Positions 8,106 through 14,862 of a stretch of 34,134 nt of DNA are shown piece by piece; the first letter of the stretch is position 1, and each line of letters starts with the position of its first letter. The notes under the pieces were generated by a model that was not told the origin of the DNA, did not search any database, and saw only the letters and a program-made list of their open reading frames with translations. Origin of the DNA: Myxococcales bacterium (GTDB lineage Bacteria > Myxococcota_A > Polyangia > Polyangiales > Polyangiaceae); assembly GCA_012514535.1 (NCBI GenBank), contig JAAZAA010000144.1, forward strand, positions 1 through 34,134, read 5' to 3'. A program made the translations under genes and the position numbers.

Positions 8106-9380
8106 TCAGCTCGGGCCGCGCGCGGCTCGCGTCGATGAGACTGCCTGGGGGTCTGTCGTGTCCTCCTCGACCGAGAGGAGCGAGTCACGCGTCGCGACCA
8201 CTTGAGGCAGGGCGAGCGGAGCGAAGGGCACGGGCTCGACCACGGGCAGCCGGCGACGCTTCACGAGCCGGATCACTGCGAGGGCGACGAGCGCCAGGTT
8301 GAAGAGCGTCAGCAGCGCAGGCAGCGTCGGCGAGCCGAAGACCTCCAGCCCCACGGAGCCGATCAGCGGCACGAAGGCGCTCCCCAGACCGTAGGCGAGC
8401 ACCAAGGTGCCGCTGGTGGCGACGACGTCGGCGCGGTCAACCAGGTCGTGGGCGTGCGCGATGGCGACCGGATAGAGCACGAAAGCGACGGCCCCGAGCG
8501 CGAAGGCGGCGGCGGTGAGCGTCGGAAAGGTGTGCGCGCTCCAGAGGAGCAGCGCGGCGCCACAGCTCGCGGTGGCGATCAGCTCGATGACGACCCGCCG
8601 ATCGATCCGATCGGCGAGCCACCCCACGGGCCACTGCAGCGCCAGCCCCCCGAGGACGGAGGACGCCATGAACACCGCCACCTGCTCGGAGGACAAGCCC
8701 TCCGCCGTACCGAAGGCGGGCCCCAGGTTGAGGAGCGAACCAGTCGTGCACCCGGCGACGAAGCAGCCACCGACCGCGACGGGCGCCCGCCGCAACACGC
8801 CCCCCAAGCTCGCGCGAAGCCCCTCGATCAAGACCGGCTGGGGCGTGCGCGTCAGGGCGATCGGCACCAGCGCGAGCACGTACAGGAGCGCCCCCAGGAT
8901 GAAGGGCCTGGAGCCCGTCGGCGGTTGCACGACGACCAGGAGCTGTCCCGCCGCGAGCGCCACCTGACACGTCGCCACGTAGACGGCGAGCATCCGCCCC
9001 CGCTCGGCGCTGCTGCTGCGCTCGCTCAGCCAGCTCTCGATCACCAAATAGTTCCCGCCGATGGCGAACCCTTGCACCACCCGAAACCCGACCCACAACG
9101 CCGGCACGTCGACCAGGGCCAGCCCCAGCGCCGCCGCGGTCGCCAGCCCGGCGAACGCCGCGAAGGTGCGGATGTGCCCCACGCGCTCCACCACCCAACG
9201 CCCTCGCCAGGAGCCGAGCACCAGGCCCACGGAGAAGGCGCTCACGACCACACCCGCAAGGCCCAAAGATTGTCCCCCGACAGCGAGACGTGTGCCGAGC
9301 ACCGTCGTGAGCAGACCGTTCGCGACGAGCACCAGCGCGGTGCCGATCAGCAGGGACAGAACGGAGCGCACGGCGCCCAT
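8106..9380 (-). CDS. Major facilitator superfamily transporter, 12 TM
   Basis: The 424-residue integral membrane protein has about 12 hydrophobic helices and a hydrophilic C-terminal tail of some 45 residues. The loop after helix 2 has GSWRGRWVVERVGHIRT, a variant of the MFS signature. The helix 4-5 region includes GFAIGGNYLVIESWLSER, which resembles the YcaD-like sugar/drug transporter group. The second half repeats the pattern with a cytoplasmic loop at WLADRIDRR. Substrate cannot be read from sequence; small-molecule export or uptake by proton antiport or symport is the family norm. Start ATG at 9380. The gene stands alone, divergent from the cupin lipoprotein at 9810 with a 429-base gap. 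Confidence 0.93.
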   Translation of the reverse strand: MGAVRSVLSLLIGTALVLVANGLLTTVLGTRLAVGGQSLGLAGVVVSAFSVGLVLGSWRGRWVVERVGHIRTFAAFAGLATAAALGLALVDVPALWVGFRVVQGFAIGGNYLVIESWLSERSSSAERGRMLAVYVATCQVALAAGQLLVVVQPPTGSRPFILGALLYVLALVPIALTRTPQPVLIEGLRASLGGVLRRAPVAVGGCFVAGCTTGSLLNLGPAFGTAEGLSSEQVAVFMASSVLGGLALQWPVGWLADRIDRRVVIELIATASCGAALLLWSAHTFPTLTAAAFALGAVAFVLYPVAIAHAHDLVDRADVVATSGTLVLAYGLGSAFVPLIGSVGLEVFGSPTLPALLTLFNLALVALAVIRLVKRRRLPVVEPVPFAPLALPQVVATRDSLLSVEEDTTDPQAVSSTRAARGPS

Positions 9381-9809
9381 GGTGCCACCCTCGACTGGTC
9401 ACGCAACCGACATTCGAGCGACTTTCGTGGAGGCGCGAGCGTCGATCGGTGCGCCCTCCTGGACTCGCTCGTTGCACCCGGCGCCGTTGCGGGAGCTCGC
9501 TGGGCGAGTCCACGGTCGAGGTCTGCTCACGGATCGCTGCGTTCGTCACGCATCTCGTCGCGACGAAGGGCGTCGCCTTCATCGAACGCGTCGCGCTAGC
9601 CTGCGTCGCCGCTCCTGCGCGGAGAACGTCTCTCCCTTCGCCGTCCTCTCCCGATCGGGCTGCCATCGCAGGTCACTCACGGCGGCTCATCGCGGCTACC
9701 GCGCCCGTCGACGTCGATCGGCTCCGCGTCATCGTCGGCCCGTGGGGCGACCAGCGCCACCGACCGTGCGCCCTCGCCAAGCCTCGCCCACCGCGGTATC
9801 GCGGAGACC
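9381..9809. other. Divergent gene-free region, 429 bp
   Basis: Lies between the transporter (-) and the cupin lipoprotein (+). Open frames cross it but read as Arg/Ser/Pro-rich noise. No strong inverted repeat or promoter box was recognised. A GGAG at 9802-9805 is the likely ribosome site for the ATG at 9810. Confidence 0.5.
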
Positions 9810-10469
9810 ATGAAATCGTCGTGTGCTGGGCCGATGGGAACTTGCAAGGAGCTCCTCACCTGGGGGTCCATGCTCCTGCTGACGGGCGTGAGCCTCGCGT
9901 GCTCGAGCGCGCGGGTTCGAGCAGAGGGGCCTCCTGCCGCCCCCTGTCTCCTGGAGTCCACCTCCGCCGCTCCTGCCGAGCCGACGCCCCCGCAGCCCAC
10001 CGCTCCAGCCCACGCCCACGCGCACGATCATCACCACCATCACGCGCACGGGGACGCCTCGGACGGACACGCGGCGGATGCCGAGGGAGCGAAGCCCGTC
10101 GTCGTCGACCACCAACGACTCACGGCCTACGAACACCGGGGCAACGAGCTCGTGGGCATCGCGACCCCGTCGCTCGGCGCTCGGGAACACGAGGTGTGGC
10201 GCTCTCGCGTCGCCGTCGGTTCGAGCACTCCGCTGCACGTCCACGGCAGCGAGGAGATCTTCGTGTTTTTGCGTGGCCGCGGGCGCGCGCGTATCGGCGA
10301 CGAGACCGTGGAGTTCGAGGCGCCCGCCACGGTGATCGCCCCCGCGGGCCTCCCGCACCAGTTCTTCAACACCGGCGACGAGCCCACCGAGGCCATCGTC
10401 ATCGTCCGTGTAGGCTCGCAGATCACCGACGCGGAGGGCGCTCCCCTCGAGCTCCCCTGGCGACGCTGA
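9810..10469 (+). CDS. Cupin-domain lipoprotein with His-rich segment
   Basis: The 219-residue product has a lipoprotein signal with lipobox SLAC (Cys31), so it is probably a membrane-anchored periplasmic or surface protein. Residues 68-80 are a His-rich run (HAHAHDHHHHHAH), a probable metal-binding tether. The C-terminal single cupin (about 112-205) keeps both consensus motifs: motif 1 HVHGSEEIFVFLRG gives His143, His145 and Glu149; motif 2 PAGLPHQFFN gives His183. A full set of metal ligands suggests a metal-dependent enzyme or a metal/small-ligand sensor; the substrate is unknown. ATG 9810 has GGAG four bases upstream; ATG 9834 is an alternative that still keeps the lipobox. A strong hairpin lies 68 bases after the stop. 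Confidence 0.88.
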   Translation: MKSSCAGPMGTCKELLTWGSMLLLTGVSLACSSARVRAEGPPAAPCLLESTSAAPAEPTPPQPTAPAHAHAHDHHHHHAHGDASDGHAADAEGAKPVVVDHQRLTAYEHRGNELVGIATPSLGAREHEVWRSRVAVGSSTPLHVHGSEEIFVFLRGRGRARIGDETVEFEAPATVIAPAGLPHQFFNTGDEPTEAIVIVRVGSQITDAEGAPLELPWRR

Positions 10470-10536
10470 ACGCTCCACCCCAGCGGGACTCGCCAGCTTC
10501 GTGAGGGAGCTCACGACGATGACGAACAAAATAAGC

Positions 10537-10562
10537 TCGGCCGGGACTTTCGTCCCGGCCGA
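10537..10562 (-). terminator. Perfect 11-bp hairpin, terminator-like on minus strand
   Basis: TCGGCCGGGAC (10537-10547), loop TTTC, GTCCCGGCCGA (10552-10562), an exact inverted repeat. Read on the minus strand, the loop is GAAA (a GNRA tetraloop) and the 3' flank is GCTTATTTTG, a short U-rich tail as in an intrinsic terminator. On the plus strand no U-tract follows, although the position 68 bases after the cupin stop would suit a 3'-end structure. Confidence 0.55.
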
Positions 10563-10609
10563 TCAAGAAATGTCCCCCAACCCACCCCTCACAGCTCGAA
10601 TCGGGCGGA

Positions 10610-10637
10610 TCCCTCGGAACCTGGTGGTTCCGGGGGA
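10610..10637 (+). other. 12-bp stem-loop
   Basis: TCCCTCGGAACC (10610-10621), loop TGGT, GGTTCCGGGGGA (10626-10637). All pairs are Watson-Crick except T10614-G10633. That is a G-U wobble if transcribed on plus but an A-C mismatch on minus, which mildly favours plus-strand RNA. Confidence 0.6.
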
Positions 10638-10673
10638 CACGGCCGCGCATCCCCCTCAGTCAACGCGGCCGTG
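10638..10673. other. Perfect 10-bp stem with 16-nt loop
   Basis: CACGGCCGCG (10638-10647) pairs exactly with CGCGGCCGTG (10664-10673). It abuts the previous hairpin with no gap. The loop includes CATCCCCCTCAG, a motif repeated in the loop of the hairpin at 10709-10733. Confidence 0.65.
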
Positions 10674-10708
10674 AATCCGCACGGAAGCTGCGGTATCCAG
10701 CGCGCCCA

Positions 10709-10733
10709 CGGCTGCATCCCCCCAGAGCAGCCG
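10709..10733. other. Perfect 7-bp stem with 11-nt C-rich loop
   Basis: CGGCTGC (10709-10715) pairs with GCAGCCG (10727-10733). The loop is ATCCCCCCAGA. GCATCCCC-type motifs recur at 10647, 10714 and 10769. A smaller 5-bp stem (10677-10693) lies between this hairpin and the previous one. Confidence 0.55.
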
Positions 10734-11269
10734 CGGGATTGCCTTATCAAGCGTGTACGATCTTCATCGCATCCCCTCGAACCGTCGATCGTCCGTCCCC
10801 ACCCTGCGGGGGCGAGCACGCCGACCAACGACTCCCCAGGCCTAGCAGCTGGGATCCGCCCAACAATGGCTCAGCTCGGCTGGCCGCCGCGCAAATCCTC
10901 GAATTCCTCGGGAAATTTCGCAAAAGAATTTCCTCGCGCCCCCGCTCTGCGCCCCGCGCGGGGCCGCGGCGCACGCTCAGCCCCCGCGGTCGCACCGATC
11001 GCTGACCCGGCAAGGCTCGCTCCGGTGCGCTCCTTTCCATCACCGTTCGCCGCCCCGTCGTCGCGCCGGTCGCCGTCGCGTCCGCGAAAGCGCGAGGCGT
11101 CTGCCCCCATCGAGCCACGCCCCATGAGCTCGCGAGGCTGCCTCTGCGCGCCGAGCCAGCCCTCTACAGCTCTCCGACGAAGAACCCTGCGATCCCCTGC
11201 CTGCGATACCCTGCGGCCTTCGGCGGAGAGGATCCGTGGGTCACCCGTGAGCGCTCCGGAAAAACCGCA

Positions 11270-11297
11270 AAGAAAGGCCCGTAAAGAAGGGCCCGTA
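11270..11297. repeat. 14-bp imperfect tandem repeat, 2 copies
   Basis: AAGAAAGGCCCGTA (11270-11283) and AAGAAGGGCCCGTA (11284-11297), one mismatch, followed by a decayed AAGCAAGG. Non-coding, upstream of the kinase gene. Confidence 0.8.
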
Positions 11298-11614
11298 AAG
11301 CAAGGCAGAGCGCGACACCAGTACCTCACAAGAGGCGTTGAACCCCGCTCCCACGAGCCTGCCGACGAACGACGACCGCTCTCCCCACGAGTCTGCCCAC
11401 AGCGACCGGCTCTGCCCACGAGCGATACCGGGCAACACCGGTGACCGCACTCGCTAGCCTCGATGCATCTTGCGCGGCGGCGGGGCGTCGTCACTCTTAT
11501 CGTCTGCGAGATCCCTGCTGCTGGACGACGCGGCAGTCGGGGGGATGCGGCGCGGGGGGGAGCGAGTTGGATCCAGCATCGACGAGACAAGGGAGCGCTC
11601 CCGATCCAGTCCCG

Positions 11615-12862
11615 ATGCGCGGCGCCGCCGCACCGGCTCACGGCGCACCACGGATGCTCGGCGTCGCTGCGACGACGCACAGCGCCGCACCGATCCTCGG
11701 CGCCGCCCAGGCCCCCGCGGGGACGGCAGATCCGACGCGCGTCGCCGAGCTGCTGCGCCAGCTCCGAGAGCACCAGCAGGAGAAAGAGCGCATCCGTCGT
11801 GCTCTGGAGCGGGTCTCCGAAGAGCTACGCGAGGTGCGTGAGGGCTCCCACCGATTGTTCGAGACGCTCTGCCAGTCGCTGCTCGGCACGACCCTCGGGG
11901 GACGCTTCGAGGTGCTCCAGCGGCTCGGCGGGGGCGGGCACGGCGTCGTCTTCCACGCCGTGGATCGTCGTACCCACCGCGACGTCGCCCTGAAGCTCTT
12001 CCGCGCGCCGGAGGCCCACCGCGGTTCGCCTCCGCTCGACCCAAGTTCTCCCCAGCTCGGCTACCTCTCTCATCCCAACATCGTCACCGTGCTCGAGGCG
12101 GGCACGCTGCCCTCCGGGCTCCCCTTCCTCGCGATGGAGCTGCTCCGGGGAAAGAACCTGAGTGACGTGTTGGTGAGCCGGCGCGCTCTGGGCCGCCCGC
12201 TGCGCGTCGAGCAGGTCGCGCGCGTCGCCCACGACGTGTGCGTCGGTCTGGCGGAGGCGCACCGCTGGGACGTGGTCCACCGGGACGTCAAACCGTCGAA
12301 CGTCTTCCTCGCGCGGCACCGCGCCGGCGTGCAGGTCAAGCTCCTCGACTTCGGGCTCGCGCGGTTCGTCCCCGAGCCCGCCCTGGACGGGGCCGCGATC
12401 GCCGGCACGCCGCGCTACATCGCCCCGGAGCGGCTCGAGCGGGAGCCCTATGACTGGCGGGTCGACGTCTACGCGGTGGGCGTCTTGCTCTACGAGCTGT
12501 TCGGGGTGCCCTTGGCGGAGCAGGGCGCTGGCGGGTGGGCGGCGGGCCCGATGGACACCCCGCCGCCGCTGCACCGGTTGTGCGCGGAGGCGCCCCGGGC
12601 TCTCTCGGAGGTGGCTTCGCAGGCCCTGCGCCGGGATCCCGCGCAGCGCCCCAGCGCGCTGGAGTTGGCGAGCGCGCTGGCTCCGCTGATGCTCCCTCCC
12701 ACGGGATCTCGCGCCGATCTCACCGGGCTTCTGGTGGGTCCCGGCGCCCGCGATCGGGAGCTCGCCGAGCGGACCCTCGAGAGCCTGGAACCCTCGAGCT
12801 GGGGTGAGCTCGACACCGTGTCCTGGCCCGGAGCTTCCAGCGACGCCCCCTTGCATGGTTGA
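11615..12862 (+). CDS. Ser/Thr protein kinase with N-terminal coiled coil
   Basis: I start this gene at ATG 11615 (415 residues) because the in-frame upstream codons (from 11441) read as Arg/Cys/Ser noise; ATG 11654 is also possible. After an Ala-rich lead comes a charged heptad-like helix (about 43-85, ELLRQLREHQQEKERIRRAL), probably a coiled coil for dimerisation. The kinase domain (about 98-360) shows GGGGHGVVF (106-113), Lys127, HRDVKPSN (Asp224), DFG Asp245 and GTPRYIAPE. The region where helix C should lie (131-152) is Pro/Ser-rich and shows no clear Glu to pair with Lys127. No membrane segment. Substrates are unknown. Confidence 0.88.
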   Translation: MRGAAAPAHGAPRMLGVAATTHSAAPILGAAQAPAGTADPTRVAELLRQLREHQQEKERIRRALERVSEELREVREGSHRLFETLCQSLLGTTLGGRFEVLQRLGGGGHGVVFHAVDRRTHRDVALKLFRAPEAHRGSPPLDPSSPQLGYLSHPNIVTVLEAGTLPSGLPFLAMELLRGKNLSDVLVSRRALGRPLRVEQVARVAHDVCVGLAEAHRWDVVHRDVKPSNVFLARHRAGVQVKLLDFGLARFVPEPALDGAAIAGTPRYIAPERLEREPYDWRVDVYAVGVLLYELFGVPLAEQGAGGWAAGPMDTPPPLHRLCAEAPRALSEVASQALRRDPAQRPSALELASALAPLMLPPTGSRADLTGLLVGPGARDRELAERTLESLEPSSWGELDTVSWPGASSDAPLHG

Positions 12863-12892
12863 TCGACCGGTTGACCGAGAAACCGGTTGACC
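12857..12892. repeat. GGTTGA-type direct repeats at kinase 3' end
   Basis: ACCGGTTGACC is exact at 12866-12876 and 12882-12892. A third GGTTGA overlaps the kinase stop codon at 12857-12862. An A-run follows (12893-12898). The role is unknown. Confidence 0.8.
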
Positions 12893-13010
12893 AAAAAACA
12901 GCCTTTCCGAGCCGCTCGACCCCTCACTCGCCCGAGCACGAAAACCAATCGACAGGCCGAGCGCCAGTCCAGAGCGACCAGCGCAGAGCGACCAGGGCCG
13001 CAACGCACGG

Positions 13011-13979
13011 TCAACACGACTGAGAACCGCCGCTCGCGGAGGCGGCGCCGATCAGACGGCGCACCACCACCGCGGCCGCCGCGAGGCCGAACGCTCCCGT
13101 GACGAAGGACGCCGTCCCATCGATGCGCGCGCGCCGATCGCAGTCGTGGAGCCCATTCTTTCCGCCCGGGCACACGCAGCGGAAGCCGACGCCCTCGTCG
13201 TAGCTCGGTGGGGTCGGCGGGATCGGCGCCTCCGTGCTGAACACCGCGTCCACCCCCGTCGGCTGACCGCGCTCGACGACGAGACCGTGCTCTTGCCGCA
13301 ATGCTTTGCGGAGCGCGCTCGCGAAGGGATCCTTGTAGGTGTCGCTCAAGTCGCTCACGCGGATCGCCGTGGGATCCATGCGCGCCGCGGCTCCCATCGA
13401 CGACACCACCGGCAGACCGCGCCGCACGCAAGTGGCGATCAGGTGAGCCTTCGCGGTGATGTTGTCGATGGCGTCCACCACGTAGCTCACGGGGCCGGCG
13501 AGGATTTGCTCGGAGGTCTCTGCGTTGTAAAATAGAGGGATCGGCTCGATGCGCGCCGTCGGGTGCACGAGCCGCAGGCGCTCGGCCATGATCTCGACCT
13601 TGCGCTTGCCGATCGTGCCCTGCATGGCGTGGAGCTGGCGGTTCGTGTTCGTGACGCAGACCCGGTCGAAGTCCACGAGCGCGAGGCCGCCTACCCCGCT
13701 GCGCGCCAACGACTCCGCCGTGAAGCTCCCGACACCACCCACCCCGACGATGACGACCCGTGCCCCCATGAGCGCGTGCAAGCCGGGCTCGGTGAACAGG
13801 CGCGCCGCGCGATCGAAGCGTCGATGGGTCCGGTAGCGGACCTCTTCCTGCGACTCTGCGGGCGCGCCAAAGGACGCCTCGACGGCGGCTCCTGGAGGCG
13901 CCTCCAGGTCGGCAGAGCGCTCTCCGGTCTCGATGGTGAGTGCGTCGCGGGTGATCGGCAGCTGCATGGCGCCCCGCAT
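13011..13979 (-). CDS. tcdA: tRNA threonylcarbamoyladenosine dehydratase (TcdA/CsdL)
   Basis: This E1-like ThiF-fold enzyme uses ATP to cyclise t6A37 to ct6A in ANN-decoding tRNAs. In 322 residues the ATP-binding motif GVGGVGS (79-85), the acidic DFD (103-105), NTNRQLHA (111-118), the KAxxMAER-like KVEIMAERL and the STEAP motif all match E. coli TcdA closely, as does the hydrophobic C-terminal helix. The protein is about 50 residues longer at the N-terminus than the E. coli enzyme, so the true start may be inside; ATG 13979 or the Met at residue 5 are visible choices. It is last in a minus-strand run 34 bases after tatD, which follows a radical SAM gene, so it probably shares their transcript. 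Confidence 0.93.
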   Translation of the reverse strand: MRGAMQLPITRDALTIETGERSADLEAPPGAAVEASFGAPAESQEEVRYRTHRRFDRAARLFTEPGLHALMGARVVIVGVGGVGSFTAESLARSGVGGLALVDFDRVCVTNTNRQLHAMQGTIGKRKVEIMAERLRLVHPTARIEPIPLFYNAETSEQILAGPVSYVVDAIDNITAKAHLIATCVRRGLPVVSSMGAAARMDPTAIRVSDLSDTYKDPFASALRKALRQEHGLVVERGQPTGVDAVFSTEAPIPPTPPSYDEGVGFRCVCPGGKNGLHDCDRRARIDGTASFVTGAFGLAAAAVVVRRLIGAASASGGSQSC

Positions 13980-14013
13980 TTAGCAGCTCGGCACCTCCGA
14001 GCCCAAGGCGCCC

Positions 14014-14835
14014 TCACACGCCAAACAGACGCCGGGCGTTCCGCGCCGTGTCCTCGGCCAACTCCGTCGTGCTGACCCGGAGCTGACGGGCGGCCTCCTC
14101 CACCACGACGACCAGGTCCGCGGGGGTCCCTCGCCGCCCCCGCTCGAAGCACCCCTCCACCGCGGGAGCCTGGTCCGGAGCGTCCGTCTCCAGGAGGAGG
14201 TGGTCGCGGGGTACGCGCTGCAACGACTCCCGCGCCCGCCGCGCCCCGGTGCCCGTGAGGCGCGCCCCGAAGCCGATGAACAGCCCGTGATCCACATACC
14301 GGTCCACGAGCTCGACGCTGCCCGAATAGCCGTGCACGACCCCTCCCCGAGGGAGCGGACCGACGCGAGCGAGGAGATCGAGCGTCGCGCCGTGCTCACC
14401 CACCACGTGCAGCACGACGGGCAGCTCCAGCTCCCGGGCGAGGGCGAGCTGCGCCTCGAAGACGACGCGCTGTCGTTCCCGCGAAGGGCCGCCCTGGAGG
14501 GCCTTGGGTCGATCGAGGCCGCACTCTCCGAGGGCCACGGCCCCCTGGGCCCGGAGCTCGGTGGCGAGCCGCTGCATGGCCTCGTCGAGGGCGCGCGCCT
14601 GCGCCCTCGGATCGTCCGACTCCGGGCACTCGACCTCGTCGACCCACCAGGGATGGACGCCGACGCTCACGGTCACCCCCTCGCGGCCGCGCACGTCGGC
14701 GAGCTGCCCCCACTGGGAGGGACCACAGCCCGGCACGTGCCAGCGCTCGACACCGCAGGCGCGCGCCGCGCGGAGGTGCTCGTCGAGGGCGCCGGCGAGC
14801 TCCGGAAAGTCCAGATGGCAGTGGGAGTCGTACAC
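14014..14835 (-). CDS. TatD-family metal-dependent hydrolase / deoxyribonuclease
   Basis: The 273-residue TIM-barrel protein belongs to the TatD family of metal-dependent DNases. Metal ligands are visible in order: DSHCHLDF (His5, His7), GECGLD (Glu104), LHVVGEH (His143), VVHGYSG (His168) and LETDAP (Asp218). The length matches the family (about 260). The start is GTG at 14835, right before TACGACTCCCAC, so the protein begins almost at its first metal motif as usual. It lies 27 bases after the radical SAM gene and 34 before tcdA. The physiological substrate in this organism is unknown; 3'-5' exonuclease and DNA-repair roles are reported for relatives. Confidence 0.93.
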   Translation of the reverse strand: MYDSHCHLDFPELAGALDEHLRAARACGVERWHVPGCGPSQWGQLADVRGREGVTVSVGVHPWWVDEVECPESDDPRAQARALDEAMQRLATELRAQGAVALGECGLDRPKALQGGPSRERQRVVFEAQLALARELELPVVLHVVGEHGATLDLLARVGPLPRGGVVHGYSGSVELVDRYVDHGLFIGFGARLTGTGARRARESLQRVPRDHLLLETDAPDQAPAVEGCFERGRRGTPADLVVVVEEAARQLRVSTTELAEDTARNARRLFGV

Positions 14836-14862
14836 GAGCCCTCAGCCCACGACCGCGCGCCC

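Larger units (their letters stand above)
10470..11614. other. Long gene-free stretch with hairpin array
   Basis: No frame in these 1.1 kb looks like a protein: open frames are Arg/Pro/Ser-rich with no domain pattern. The left part (10537-10733) holds four strong hairpins, annotated separately. The right part holds a 14-bp imperfect tandem repeat (11270-11297) and three CCCACGAG motifs between about 11350 and 11425. The in-frame stretch 11441-11614 ahead of the kinase is treated as non-coding. Confidence 0.55.

Noticed and set aside
10470-11440. tmRNA, RNase P RNA or SRP RNA in the gap
   Set aside because: None of the conserved landmarks (tmRNA T-arm end, RNase P GAGGAAAGTCC-type core, SRP GGAAGCAGCC loop) was found on either strand.
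10671-11444. 257-codon open frame across the hairpin gap
   Set aside because: Pro/Ser/Arg-rich, overlaps two hairpins and repeats, no ribosome site, no resemblance to a protein family.
11441-11614. 58-codon N-terminal extension of the coiled-coil kinase
   Set aside because: Cys/Arg/Ser noise with no ribosome site; internal ATG at 11615 gives a sensible N-terminus.
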